NCBI RefSeq assembly: GCF_014530035.1
Contig: NZ_JACVMX010000006.1
Location: 89,948 to 153,947 of the forward strand
Reading direction: 5' to 3'
DNA: 64,000 nt
Origin: Leucobacter sp. cx-328
Lineage (GTDB): Bacteria > Actinomycetota > Actinomycetes > Actinomycetales > Microbacteriaceae
Each line of letters starts with the position of its first letter. The first letter of the stretch is position 1. A model generated the notes under the pieces. That model was not told where the DNA came from. It ran no database searches and saw only the letters and a list, made by a program, of their open reading frames with translations. Of this stretch, positions 42,425 to 51,470 are shown in pieces. Made by a program: the position numbers and the translations under genes.

Positions 42425-42641
42425 TATTCCACGGCCCAAGACCGCCGGTAGAAATCTTCACTGATTTCCGTAATGTCTGCTTCTGCAGAAACCAGCGCAG
42501 GTACAGATATTCCTTGAGTAACTTCTCTCAGTGAAGCTCCGTGCATGCGCGCCGGAGCTTTTTCTTGTTTTTAGAGAAGTTTCGTGCGGCGCGGCCACCG
42601 ACCAACGTCCGTTGGTTGGAGACAACAACTAAGGGAGCGCC
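42425..42641 (+). promoter_or_regulatory. ribosomal L10 leader of rplJ-rplL
   Basis: The 217-nt leader contains ccaagaccgccggtag near 42435, resembling the L10-binding kink-turn region of actinobacterial rplJ leaders. It also has an attenuator hairpin AAGCTCCG (42534-42541) with CGGAGCTT (42553-42560) followed by TTTCTTG, and ACCAAC/GTTGGT pairing near 42600-42618. L10(L12) binding is expected to repress the operon. Confidence 0.7.
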
Positions 42642-43151
42642 ATGGCTACAAAGGACGCTACGGTTGCCGATCTTCAGCGCAAGTTTGAAGAGTCGAGTGC
42701 CGTTCTGCTGACTGAGTACCGCGGTCTCTCGGTTGCTGAGATGGGTGAACTCCGTAACAGCATCCGCGAGCACGCGACGTACGCTGTGGCGAAGAACACG
42801 CTGACCAAGATTGCGGCTAACAACGCCGGAATCACTGCGTTCGATGACGAGCTTGCCGGTCCTTCGGCACTCGCTTTCGTTCACGGTGACACCGTCGCAG
42901 TCGCAAAGGCAATGCGTGACTTCGCCAAGGCACACCCTCTTTTGGTAGTAAAGGCCGGCTTCTTTGACGGAAACGCCCTTACTGCCGCTGAGGTAGGCAA
43001 GCTTGCCGATCTCGAGAGCCGCGAGGTTCTGCTGGCGAAGGCCGCAGGCGCTATGCAGGCTGCTCTGGTCGGTGCTGCACAGCTGTTCAACGCACTGCCC
43101 GCCAAGGTCGCTCGCGGCCTCGGTGCGCTGCAGGAGAAGCAGGACGCGTAA
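42642..43151 (+). CDS. rplJ: 50S ribosomal protein L10
   Basis: 169 residues. It anchors L7/L12 dimers at the ribosome stalk base and represses its own operon. KDATVADLQRKFEESSAVLLTEYRGLSVAEMGELR at the N-terminus and TYAVAKNTLTKIAA are typical, and the C-terminal helix ALPAKVARGLGALQEKQ binds L12. ATG at 42642, 5 nt after aaggga. First gene of the rplJ-rplL operon. Confidence 0.98.
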   Translation: MATKDATVADLQRKFEESSAVLLTEYRGLSVAEMGELRNSIREHATYAVAKNTLTKIAANNAGITAFDDELAGPSALAFVHGDTVAVAKAMRDFAKAHPLLVVKAGFFDGNALTAAEVGKLADLESREVLLAKAAGAMQAALVGAAQLFNALPAKVARGLGALQEKQDA

Positions 43152-43230
43152 ATTCGGCTCTCGCCGGATCCGCATTTAAAGAATCAGCCTCTTTCACTGA
43201 GTGGAGGGGGCAAACATCAAGGAGATACAA

Positions 43231-43608
43231 ATGGCTAAGCTTTCGACTGAAGAGTTGCTCGCACAGTTCAAGGAGCTCACCCTCATCGAGCTCTCGGAGT
43301 TCGTAAAGGCTTTCGAGGAGACCTTCGACGTTTCGGCTGCTGCTCCCGTCGCAGTTGCTGCAGCACCCGCTGCAGCTGCTGAGGCTGTTGAGGAGAAGGA
43401 CGAGTTCGACGTCATCCTCGACAACGTTGGCGACAAGAAGATCCAGGTCATCAAGGTTGTGCGCGAGCTCACCAGCCTGGGCCTCGGCGAGGCAAAGGCA
43501 CTCGTTGAGGAAGCTCCCAAGGCTGTCCTCGAGGGCGCTAACAAGGAAGCTGCTGAAGACGCAAAGAAGAAGCTCGAAGAGGCTGGCGCTGGCGTAAAGC
43601 TCGTCTAA
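43231..43608 (+). CDS. rplL: 50S ribosomal protein L7/L12
   Basis: 125 residues. N-terminal dimerisation helices ([28 protein letters not shown]), an alanine-rich hinge and the globular C-terminal domain [33 protein letters not shown] which recruits translation factors. ATG at 43231 with aaggag 7 nt upstream. A longer frame beginning at 43201 is rejected because it would include the ribosome site. Strong terminator downstream. Confidence 0.98.
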   Translation: MAKLSTEELLAQFKELTLIELSEFVKAFEETFDVSAAAPVAVAAAPAAAAEAVEEKDEFDVILDNVGDKKIQVIKVVRELTSLGLGEAKALVEEAPKAVLEGANKEAAEDAKKKLEEAGAGVKLV

Positions 43609-43635
43609 GTTTTTTCGCACTTTAGCGATACTTCG

Positions 43636-43670
43636 GAACGGGGTCACCTTCGGGTGGCCCCGTTCTTTTT
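43636..43670 (+). terminator. rplJL operon terminator
   Basis: GAACGGGGTCACC (43636-43648) with GGTGGCCCCGTTC (43653-43665), then TTTTTT. Confidence 0.92.
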
Positions 43671-43785
43671 TGTCTCCTTCCGTCCTGTTCGAATACAGCT
43701 TCAGAATGTTAGACTTGCCCACTCTGTTTCTTGCGTCTTGGCAAACGTGCGAAACCTCGTTTTGTGAGTTCTCGAAAGGTGCACG

Positions 43786-45522
43786 TTGGCTCTCCTCTCA
43801 CTCACGCTGAAGCATGCAAAGCGCTATTGGTGGTTAATAGCGCTCGTTGTTGTGTTGCAGCTGGTGTCTACTATTTGCGGTCTCTGGCTTCCCAGCCTGA
43901 ACGCAAAGATCATTGATGTCGGTATCGTCCAGGGTGACACCGACTACATCTGGAGTACCGGCGGGTTCATGCTCGTCATCGCTCTGGCTCAGGTTTTCGC
44001 CGCGGTTGCCGCGGTGGTGTTTGGCTCACTGACAGCGATGGGTGTTGGCCGCGATCTGCGCCGCGAGGTATATCGCAAGGTTGACTCGCTTTCAACACTC
44101 GAGACCACGTCTTTTGGTGCGGGCACGCTGATTACTCGCGGTACGAACGACGTCCAGCAGGTGCAGATGCTCGTGCTGATGACCCTGAACTTTATGGTGT
44201 CGGCACCGATCATGTGCATCGGTGGCATCATCATGGCGCTGCGTGAAGACGCAGGCATGTCGTGGCTGGTCTGGGTCTCTGTGAGCTTGCTCGCCCTCAT
44301 CGTGAGTTTCCTGGTGTGGCTCCTGCTGCCTCTGTTCCGAACGATGCAGGACCGCGTCGACGACATTAACTCGGTTCTGCGTGAGCAGATCATGGGTATC
44401 CGCGTCGTGCGTGCGTTTGTCCGTGAAGACTTTGAAGCCGAGCGTTATCGCGGTGCGAATGACCGCATCACTCAGGTTTCGGTGAAGGTTGGCAACATCT
44501 TCGTCCTGATGTTCCCGATCATCATGATGGTCCTCCACCTCGCGACTGCTGCAGTGCTGTGGTTCGGCGGCCACCGAGTAGAAGCAGGCGACGTGCAGGT
44601 GGGATCGCTCACGGCATTCCTTCAGTACCTCCTCCAGATTCTTGCGGCAGTCATGATGGGTGTCTTCATGACCATGATGATTCCGCGTGCGGTGGTCTGC
44701 GCTGAGCGAATTCGCGAGCTGCTTGATACCAAGCCGTCGCTTGAGTTCCCCGAGACAGACCTGGTGGCAACGCCGACGAATGGTCGCATTGAGTTTGACG
44801 GCGTGACCTTCGGTTTCCCCGGAGCTGAGAAGCCGGTCATTAAAAACGTCAGCTTCGTCGCAGAGCCCGGGCAGACGACCGCCATCATCGGTTCGACCGG
44901 CTCTGGTAAGACGACCTTGCTCAATCTCGCGCTGCGACTGTTCGATCCGCAGCAGGGAGCGATCCGCGTCGATGGCCAACCCCTCAATCAGCTCACTCGC
45001 GCCCAGCTGGCACAGGCGATGAGCCTGGTGCCGCAGCGTCCCTACCTGTTTAAGGGAACGATTGCGTCGAATCTGCGGTTCGGTGATGCCGAAGCGACCG
45101 AAGAAGATCTGTGGGCGGCGCTCCGCGTCGCGCAGAGTGAAGACTTCGTGCGCGACAAAGAACTCGGCCTCGAAGAACCTGTATCGCAGGGCGGCACGAG
45201 CGTATCTGGCGGTCAGCGGCAGCGACTTTCGATTGCCCGTGCGCTTGTGGCAAAGCCCCGCGCGTACCTCTTCGACGATTCGTTCTCGGCGCTCGACGTC
45301 GCAACCGACGCGCGTTTGCGCGCAGCCTTGCCTGAGGCAACGAGTGGCGCAACCCGCATTATTGTGGCTCAGCGTGTGTCTTCGATCATGGATGCAGACC
45401 AGATCCTCGTCCTCGAAGACGGCGAACTCGTTGGCCGTGGCACCCACGACGAGCTGCTTGAATCTCACGAGATTTACCAGCAGATCGTCGCTTCTCAGAT
45501 GGATACGGCAGGAGCAGAGTAA
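43786..45522 (+). CDS. heterodimeric ABC exporter subunit 1 (degenerate catalytic base)
   Basis: 578 residues: six-helix exporter domain (residues 1-320) and an ATPase. Walker A GSTGSGKT near residue 370, signature VSGGQRQR near 473, but Walker B is YLFDDSFSALD near 494, with aspartate then serine in place of the catalytic glutamate. Its partner at 45522 has the opposite defects, so the pair forms one canonical and one dead nucleotide site, as in TmrAB/BmrCD-type exporters. TTG start at 43786, 6 nt after aaagg. The stop TAA shares its last A with the partner's ATG. Confidence 0.93.
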   Translation: MALLSLTLKHAKRYWWLIALVVVLQLVSTICGLWLPSLNAKIIDVGIVQGDTDYIWSTGGFMLVIALAQVFAAVAAVVFGSLTAMGVGRDLRREVYRKVDSLSTLETTSFGAGTLITRGTNDVQQVQMLVLMTLNFMVSAPIMCIGGIIMALREDAGMSWLVWVSVSLLALIVSFLVWLLLPLFRTMQDRVDDINSVLREQIMGIRVVRAFVREDFEAERYRGANDRITQVSVKVGNIFVLMFPIIMMVLHLATAAVLWFGGHRVEAGDVQVGSLTAFLQYLLQILAAVMMGVFMTMMIPRAVVCAERIRELLDTKPSLEFPETDLVATPTNGRIEFDGVTFGFPGAEKPVIKNVSFVAEPGQTTAIIGSTGSGKTTLLNLALRLFDPQQGAIRVDGQPLNQLTRAQLAQAMSLVPQRPYLFKGTIASNLRFGDAEATEEDLWAALRVAQSEDFVRDKELGLEEPVSQGGTSVSGGQRQRLSIARALVAKPRAYLFDDSFSALDVATDARLRAALPEATSGATRIIVAQRVSSIMDADQILVLEDGELVGRGTHDELLESHEIYQQIVASQMDTAGAE

Positions 45523-47507
45523 TGGCAAAAAAGTCACGAACTCAGTCAGCCGTAGTTGAAACTGAGCAGACAGAAACTATCGAAGAAGAGTTCACCCCCG
45601 GTGAGCTTGATGGCGACATGTTCGGAAACGCATCGGCAAAGAAGGCAAAGCACTTCTGGCCGTCTGCGAAGCGACTCTTTGGCCTGCTCGGCCCAGAGAA
45701 GTTCACGTTCATGTTCGTGGTCTTGCTCGTGGTTGGGTCGGTTGCCCTCACGGTTATCGCGCCGAAGGTACTCGGCCAAGCAATGGACGTCATCTTTAAC
45801 GGCGTCATGGGCGGCACTATCGACTTTGGGCACCTTTCGCGCCTGATTTTGTTGGTGCTCGCGCTGTATCTCGTCTCATCCTTCCTGATGTGGCTGCAAG
45901 GCTACATTCTGAACGGTCTGGTCATGCGGATCGTCTTCAAGCTGCGCCAAGACATCGAGGAAAAACTCAACCGCTTGCCGCTGAGCTACTTCGACAAGCA
46001 GCAGCGCGGTGACGTGTTGTCGCGCGTGACGAACGACGTCGATAACATTCAGCAGGCGCTGCAGCAGGGCTTCTCACAGCTGGTCAGCTCGTTCCTGACG
46101 GTGGTTGGCATCATCGCGATGATGTTCATCGTCTCGTGGCAGCTCGCACTGATCGCACTGATCGCCCTCCCGCTGTCAGGCATCATTGCTGGCATCGTTG
46201 GTGTGCGCGCCCAGAAGCTGTTCGCAACGCAGTGGAAGAGCACGGGCGAGCTCAACGGCCACATCGAAGAATCGTTCACGGGCCACGAACTCGTGCGTAT
46301 CTTCAACCGTGACCGCGAGATGGTCGAGCTCTTCGACGAGCGCAATGAGCGTCTCTACACCTCGGCGTTCAAGGCGCAGGCTCTCTCTGGCTCGATCATG
46401 CCGTCGATGCAGTTCGTTTCTTACCTCTGCTACGTCCTCATCGCCGTGGTCGGTGCGCTGCGCGTGACCGCAGGTCAGCTCACCCTCGGTGATGTGACGG
46501 CGTTTATTCAGTACTCGCGTGAGTTCTCGCAGCCGCTCGGCGAGATGGCTGGTCTCGCAAACATGATGCAGTCTGGCATTGCCTCGGCAGAGCGCACGTT
46601 CGAGCTCATGGATGCAGAGGAAGAAGCTCCCGACAGCGAGGCATCGGCAAAGACCCATCTTCCCGATCGCACCAGCGGTCGCGTGGTCTTCGAAGGTGTC
46701 TCATTCGGCTACGCACCTGAGACCCCACTCATCCAGGATCTCTCGCTCGAAGCGGAGCCGGGCAACACCGTCGCGATCGTCGGCCCGACCGGCGCCGGCA
46801 AGACCACGCTCGTGAATCTCATCATGCGTTTTTACGAACTTGATGGTGGGCGGATCACCCTCGACGGCGTCGACATCACCGACCTGTCGCGTGCTGAGTT
46901 GCGCGGTCATGTCGGTATGGTGCTGCAGGATGCGTTCTTGTTCAAGGGCACCATTCGCGAGAACATTCGCTACGGTCGACTCGACGCCACCGATGACGAA
47001 GTCATTGAAGCGGCACAGGCGACCATGGTGGATCGCTTCGTGCGCCAGCTGCCAGAGGGCTATGACACGGTGATTGATGAGAATGGTTCGTCGCTCTCTG
47101 CTGGTGAGCGTCAGCTGCTGACGATCGCGCGTGCGTTCATCGCCCGCCCGTCGCTGCTCATCCTTGACGAGGCGACGTCGTCGGTTGATACTCGTACCGA
47201 GGTACTGGTGCAGAAGGCTATGCAGACGCTGCGCCAGGACCGCACCTCGTTCGTCATTGCACACCGTCTTTCGACGATTCGCGATGCGGATACGATCCTC
47301 ATGATGGAATCTGGCCGCATCGTCGAGCAGGGCACCCACGAGGAGCTGCTCGCACGCGGTGGCGCATACGCTGCGCTGCACATGGCACAGTTCGCTGGCA
47401 CGGATGAGGAAGAAGACGACGGCAATCACGAGGGCGAAGACGCTGTGGCGGGCTCGGCGACGAGTGCCGACACTGACAACTCACCCGAAGTTTCGCCCGG
47501 TTCCTGA
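45522..47507 (+). CDS. heterodimeric ABC exporter subunit 2
   Basis: 661 residues. A 60-residue acidic N-terminal extension, six-helix exporter domain and an ATPase with Walker A GPTGAGKT near residue 420, a non-canonical signature LSAGERQL near 524 (instead of LSGGQ) and an intact Walker B LLILDEATSSVD near 544. It ends in an acidic, disordered 40-residue tail (EEEDDGNHEGEDAV). It overlaps subunit 1 by one base (TAATG). Likely exports lipids, drugs or peptides; the substrate is not predictable. Confidence 0.93.
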   Translation: MAKKSRTQSAVVETEQTETIEEEFTPGELDGDMFGNASAKKAKHFWPSAKRLFGLLGPEKFTFMFVVLLVVGSVALTVIAPKVLGQAMDVIFNGVMGGTIDFGHLSRLILLVLALYLVSSFLMWLQGYILNGLVMRIVFKLRQDIEEKLNRLPLSYFDKQQRGDVLSRVTNDVDNIQQALQQGFSQLVSSFLTVVGIIAMMFIVSWQLALIALIALPLSGIIAGIVGVRAQKLFATQWKSTGELNGHIEESFTGHELVRIFNRDREMVELFDERNERLYTSAFKAQALSGSIMPSMQFVSYLCYVLIAVVGALRVTAGQLTLGDVTAFIQYSREFSQPLGEMAGLANMMQSGIASAERTFELMDAEEEAPDSEASAKTHLPDRTSGRVVFEGVSFGYAPETPLIQDLSLEAEPGNTVAIVGPTGAGKTTLVNLIMRFYELDGGRITLDGVDITDLSRAELRGHVGMVLQDAFLFKGTIRENIRYGRLDATDDEVIEAAQATMVDRFVRQLPEGYDTVIDENGSSLSAGERQLLTIARAFIARPSLLILDEATSSVDTRTEVLVQKAMQTLRQDRTSFVIAHRLSTIRDADTILMMESGRIVEQGTHEELLARGGAYAALHMAQFAGTDEEEDDGNHEGEDAVAGSATSADTDNSPEVSPGS

Positions 47508-47525
47508 TTTCATGAAGTGATCCGC

Positions 47526-47531
47526 TAGAAT
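47526..47531 (+). promoter_or_regulatory. -10 box of the SRP RNA gene
   Basis: TAGAAT, 6 nt before the predicted RNA start. The -35 is poor (cctgat region). Confidence 0.5.
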
Positions 47532-47537
47532 ACAAGA

Positions 47538-47627
47538 AGCCCCTCATGTGGTGGCATCTCGGTAAACTCCCCCAGGTCGGAAACGAAGCAAGGGTAGCCG
47601 GGCTCTGTCAGGTGCATGAGGGGTCTT
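47538..47627 (+). ncRNA. ffs: small (4.5S-type) signal recognition particle RNA
   Basis: The outer stem is CCCCTCATG (47540-47548) with CATGAGGGG (47615-47623). The internal domain IV-like region reads cccaggtcggaaacgaagcaagggtag..gggctctgtcaggtg, which carries the conserved ggtc.ggaa and agcaaggg elements that bind Ffh. Tttt follows at 47626. It forms the RNA core of the signal recognition particle. It is followed by copy H of the 96-bp element. Confidence 0.92.
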
Positions 47628-47678
47628 TTGTGTCTCCGTGTGTTTACGAGGGCTTTCGGGCAGCGTCGCGCGCGAGGG

Positions 47679-47774
47679 CTAACCTGTCGAAACCGGACCT
47701 TTCTCCCGAGAAAGCCCGTTCTTTGCGCATGAAAGCCCTCTTTTGGGGAGAATGACCCATTTTCGTCGGGTTGG
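47679..47774. repeat. 96-bp intergenic palindrome, copy H
   Basis: Ends CTAACCTGTCGAAA and TTTTCGTCGGGTTGG; the central region ends GCGCATGAAA. The most degenerate copy and the only one not between convergent genes: it follows the SRP RNA and precedes pta on the same strand. Confidence 0.75.
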
Positions 47775-47960
47775 GTGCAGAAAAGAAGAATTTGATGCCC
47801 GCGCCAACGCGTTTCCCTCGAAAGCTGGCCTCGGCCGACGATCCACCTGATCGAAACGGGGGTCTGCGCCGTGAAAACCCCAGAAATCCGCGCGAAATCA
47901 CGACCAAATGAACCGGCTTGCGTGTCCCTATGTGTACCCATGCATTTTTCTCAGAATAGT

Positions 47961-47996
47961 TTGACGTCGAATCAACGTTGTTTCGATGTCGAGAAA
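47961..47996. promoter_or_regulatory. tandem palindromic sites upstream of pta
   Basis: TTGACGTCGAA (47961-47971) and TTCGATGTCGAGAA (47982-47995) on either side of CAACGTTG. The whole of 47963-47990 is a 28-bp near-palindrome. The second site shares TCGATGTCGAGA with the palindrome before icd. Confidence 0.55.
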
Positions 47997-48024
47997 TCGC
48001 GCCATGCCAGGCTTCTGAGCTAGC

Positions 48025-48030
48025 TAGAGT
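48025..48030 (+). promoter_or_regulatory. -10 box of pta
   Basis: TAGAGT, 6 nt before the ATG at 48037; leaderless. Confidence 0.45.
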
Positions 48031-48036
48031 GGGGTC

Positions 48037-50160
48037 ATGGCAGCAAGCATTTACCTGACTTCAGCCGAGGGCCACACTGGTAAGAGCGCAGTAGCGCTCG
48101 GTGTGTTGGAGACCCTCCTGTCGAAGGCCGCGCGCGTTGGAGTGTTCCGTCCCGTCATTCGTTCAGCCTCGATGCCCGATCGTGTGCTCGAGCTTCTCCG
48201 AGAACGCGCAACGGCAAACCTGCCCTATGAGGCCTGCGTAGGTGTGACTTACGAAGAGCTCAACTCGAAGCCAGAAGCATCGATGGCGCGCATCGTCGCC
48301 GCGTACCGTGCGATGCAGCGCGAGTGCGACGCAGTCATCGTTGTCGGCTCCGATTACAGTGACGTCGCTTCGCCGACCGAGCTCGCGGTGAACGCGCGTA
48401 TCGCAGCGAACCTCGATACGCCCGTGCTGCTCGTCATCGGCGGACGTCAGCCGTCTTCGATTGCCGTGCTGGGCCAATCTGTCGCCCGTTCTGCGGCAGA
48501 ACTTTCGCTCGTTGCTGAGTTGGGAATCCACGAGCTGCACGCCGAGCATGCGACCCTGCTTGCAACGATCGTGAATCGTGCGGATTCCGACAAACTTGAC
48601 GAGATCCGCGATGAGGTCGCGCGCATCGTTCCCGAGGGTGCACCCGTATGGGTTCTGCCGGAGGAGATTCTGCTGGTTGCTCCGCAGGTTTCCGAAATCA
48701 TGACCGCCGTTGGCGGCCGCCTTGAGCGCGGCAGCACTGATCTGCTCGCTCGCGAGGCCACGCATGCGGTTGTCGCTGGCATGTCGATGCCGAACACGCT
48801 TCCCCGTCTGATCGAGGGCTCGGTAGTGGTGCTTGCGGCAGACCGCTCGGAACTGTTGCTTGCTGTCACGATGGCGCATGAGAGCCCCACGTTCCCGACC
48901 ATCGGCGCGGTCGTGCTGAACGGTGACTTTGAGCTGCCAGAGTCGGTCTCGCTTTTGCTCGATGGCATCAATTCAACGCTTCCCGTGATCCGCACCGATC
49001 TTGGTACTTTCGATACCGTGCAGCGGATCTCGAACACCCGCGGTGTGCTCACCGAAGACTCGCCCCGCAAGTTCGATACGGTGCTCGCAAACTTCCGCGC
49101 GCATGTTGACCGCAACCTGTTGCGTGAGCGCCTGAGCCTGCATCGCGGTGGCGTGCAGACCCCCGCGATGTTTACCTACGATCTCTTCAAACGAGCTGCC
49201 GAAGCGAACGCACACATCGTGCTTCCCGAGGGCAGCGATGACCGTATTTTGCGCGCCGCGAGCACGCTCCTGTCGCGCGGTACTGTGCGCCTCACCATCT
49301 TGGGCGATGAAGACGCCGTACGGAAGCGCGGTGCCGAGCTCGGCCTGGCGATCGAGGGCGCAGCCGTCGTGAATCCCAAGACGAGTCCGCGTCTTGACGC
49401 GTATGCAACGGAGTACGCGAAGCTCCGCGCACACAAGGGCATCGACCTTGAGCAGGCGTTCGAGCGCATGGCAGACCACAGTTACTTCGGAACCATGATG
49501 GTGCATCTGGGAGACGCAGACGGCATGGTGTCTGGTGCTGCGAACACGACGGCAAACACCATCCGCCCGAGCCTCGAGTTTGTGAAGACCAAGCCGGGCG
49601 TCTCGGTGGTCTCGAGCGTGTTCTTCATGCTGCTTGCCGACCGCGTGCTCGTCTACGGCGACTGTGCTGTGAACCCAGACCCCACCGCTGAGCAGCTAGC
49701 GAGCATCGCACTGTCGTCGGCAGAGACCGCTGCGGAGTTCGGTGTTGAACCGCGCGTAGCGATGCTGTCGTACTCGACCGGTGCCTCAGGCTCTGGCTCG
49801 GGCGTCGACAAGGTGCGCCAGGCAACCGAGATCGCGCAGGCAACGCGTCCCGATCTGCTGCTCGAAGGTCCGATTCAGTACGACGCTGCGGCAGATCCCG
49901 CGACAGGTGCGTCGAAGCTCCCCGGCTCTGAGGTTGCTGGCCGTGCGACGGTCTTTGTGTTCCCTGATTTGAACACCGGCAACAACACGTACAAGGCTGT
50001 GCAACGCTCGGCTGGCGCAGTAGCTGTCGGCCCCGTGCTGCAGGGCCTGAACAAGCCCGTAAATGACCTGTCGCGTGGTGCGACGGTCGAAGACATTCTC
50101 AATACCGTTGCGATTACTGCTGTGCAGGCCGGCATGGCCGCCAGCCCGGAGGCCGTGTGA
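48037..50160 (+). CDS. pta: phosphate acetyltransferase, long form
   Basis: 707 residues in three parts: an N-terminal P-loop/DTBS-like domain (SAEGHTGKSAVALGVLE), a central DRTGG domain (about 215-330) and the C-terminal catalytic PTA_PTB domain from about residue 380 (IVLPEGSDDRILRAA, DGMVSGAANTTANTIRPSL, FVFPDLNTGNNTYKAVQRS). It converts acetyl-CoA and phosphate to acetyl phosphate. Its stop overlaps the ackA start, so the two are coupled. Leaderless promoter and a palindromic operator lie upstream. Confidence 0.97.
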   Translation: MAASIYLTSAEGHTGKSAVALGVLETLLSKAARVGVFRPVIRSASMPDRVLELLRERATANLPYEACVGVTYEELNSKPEASMARIVAAYRAMQRECDAVIVVGSDYSDVASPTELAVNARIAANLDTPVLLVIGGRQPSSIAVLGQSVARSAAELSLVAELGIHELHAEHATLLATIVNRADSDKLDEIRDEVARIVPEGAPVWVLPEEILLVAPQVSEIMTAVGGRLERGSTDLLAREATHAVVAGMSMPNTLPRLIEGSVVVLAADRSELLLAVTMAHESPTFPTIGAVVLNGDFELPESVSLLLDGINSTLPVIRTDLGTFDTVQRISNTRGVLTEDSPRKFDTVLANFRAHVDRNLLRERLSLHRGGVQTPAMFTYDLFKRAAEANAHIVLPEGSDDRILRAASTLLSRGTVRLTILGDEDAVRKRGAELGLAIEGAAVVNPKTSPRLDAYATEYAKLRAHKGIDLEQAFERMADHSYFGTMMVHLGDADGMVSGAANTTANTIRPSLEFVKTKPGVSVVSSVFFMLLADRVLVYGDCAVNPDPTAEQLASIALSSAETAAEFGVEPRVAMLSYSTGASGSGSGVDKVRQATEIAQATRPDLLLEGPIQYDAAADPATGASKLPGSEVAGRATVFVFPDLNTGNNTYKAVQRSAGAVAVGPVLQGLNKPVNDLSRGATVEDILNTVAITAVQAGMAASPEAV

Positions 50161-51368
50161 ACACGAACATGACCGATTCCGCCAAGATTCTGGTGCTCAA
50201 CGCCGGGTCTTCGTCGATCAAGTACCAGCTTGTAGATCCAGCAACGGGCGCGCGCCTCGCGAACGGGCTCGTCGAACGTATCGGCGGCGATGCTGGGCAG
50301 ATCCGCCACACTGCTGGCGAGACTACGATCGAGCGCGAATTTCCGATCAACGACCATACCGAGGGCTGCCGCGCTGTGGTTGAAGCGTTTGCCGAAGCTG
50401 GCACTCCGATCAAGGAGCTCGGCATTGTTGCTGTGGGGCACCGCGTGGTGCAGGGCGGCAACGAGTTCATCGAGCCGACCCTCATTGACGATCACGTTGC
50501 CGAGCGCATTCTCGCGCTTGCCGAGCTTGCGCCCCTGCACAACCCAGGTCACTATGCAGCAATCATGGCCGCACGCCATGTGCTGCCCGACCTGCCGCAC
50601 GTTGCTGTGTTCGACACCGCGTTCCACCAGACGATGCCCGCGGCCTCGTACACGTACGCGATTGACCGCGAAGCTGCGCGCGAGCACGGTATTCGACGCT
50701 ACGGATTCCACGGCATCTCGTACCAGGTCGTCTCACGCCGCACCGCCGAATTCATCGGCGAGCCCGTCGAATCGCTGAAGCAGATCATCCTGCACCTCGG
50801 CAACGGTGCGTCGGCGTGCGCGATCAACGCTGGCAAGTCAGTCGATACGAGCATGGGACTCACCCCGCTTGAAGGCCTCGTCATGGGCACTCGTTCGGGC
50901 AACATCGACCCGGGCGCGATGTTGCACATGCTGCGTCGCGGCATGAGTGTTGACGATCTCGATGAGCTGCTGAACAAGCGCTCTGGGTGGCTTGGGCTTG
51001 CAGGCTCGAACGACTTCCGCGACATTCGTGCTGGGGCTGCTGCCGGTGAGGCTGCGGCAGAGCTGGCGATTGAGGTCTACACGAAGCGAATCCGCGAATA
51101 CCTCGGGGGCTTCCTCGTCGATCTCGGCGGCGCCGACACCATCGTGTTCACCGCCGGCGTCGGGGAAAACGCTCCTGACCTGCGCGAGCGTATCTGTGCA
51201 GGGCTCGAATGGTTCGGCATCGAACTCGACAACGAGCGTAACTGGGCAGACGTTAGCGGACCGCGCGTCATCAGCACGGACGCATCGCGCGTACGTGTGC
51301 TCGTCGTACCTACCGATGAGGAGACCGAGATCGCGCGGCAGACGCAGCAGCTTGTTGCACATCTGTAA
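50157..51368 (+). CDS. ackA: acetate kinase
   Basis: 403 residues, ASKHA fold. Makes ATP and acetate from acetyl phosphate, or the reverse for acetate uptake. Key blocks: VLNAGSSSIKYQL, GHRVVQGG, RRYGFHGISYQVV, HLGNGASACAINAGKSVDTSMGLTPLEGLVMGTRSG and FTAGVGENAPDLR. The GTG at 50157 overlaps the pta stop and has ggagg 4 nt upstream; an ATG at 50169 would lie too far from it. Confidence 0.97.
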   Translation: MNTNMTDSAKILVLNAGSSSIKYQLVDPATGARLANGLVERIGGDAGQIRHTAGETTIEREFPINDHTEGCRAVVEAFAEAGTPIKELGIVAVGHRVVQGGNEFIEPTLIDDHVAERILALAELAPLHNPGHYAAIMAARHVLPDLPHVAVFDTAFHQTMPAASYTYAIDREAAREHGIRRYGFHGISYQVVSRRTAEFIGEPVESLKQIILHLGNGASACAINAGKSVDTSMGLTPLEGLVMGTRSGNIDPGAMLHMLRRGMSVDDLDELLNKRSGWLGLAGSNDFRDIRAGAAAGEAAAELAIEVYTKRIREYLGGFLVDLGGADTIVFTAGVGENAPDLRERICAGLEWFGIELDNERNWADVSGPRVISTDASRVRVLVVPTDEETEIARQTQQLVAHL

Positions 51369-51457
51369 TCCGATTGACGTCATGACGGCGACTGGCGCGA
51401 TGCACGCGCTCGCCGCCGTTGTGCATTCCGGCGCTCGCGCTTCCCACCCAATTACGG

Positions 51458-51463
51458 CAGAAT
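51458..51463 (+). promoter_or_regulatory. -10-like box of the nitrilase gene
   Basis: CAGAAT, 7 nt before the ATG at 51471; weak match but the same spacing as other leaderless genes here. Confidence 0.3.
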
Positions 51464-51470
51464 CGCAGCC

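Noticed and set aside
43680..43700. tRNA T-loop-like gttcgaata after rplL
   Set aside because: No acceptor, anticodon or D-arm pairing could be built around it. No tRNA gene was found elsewhere in the window.
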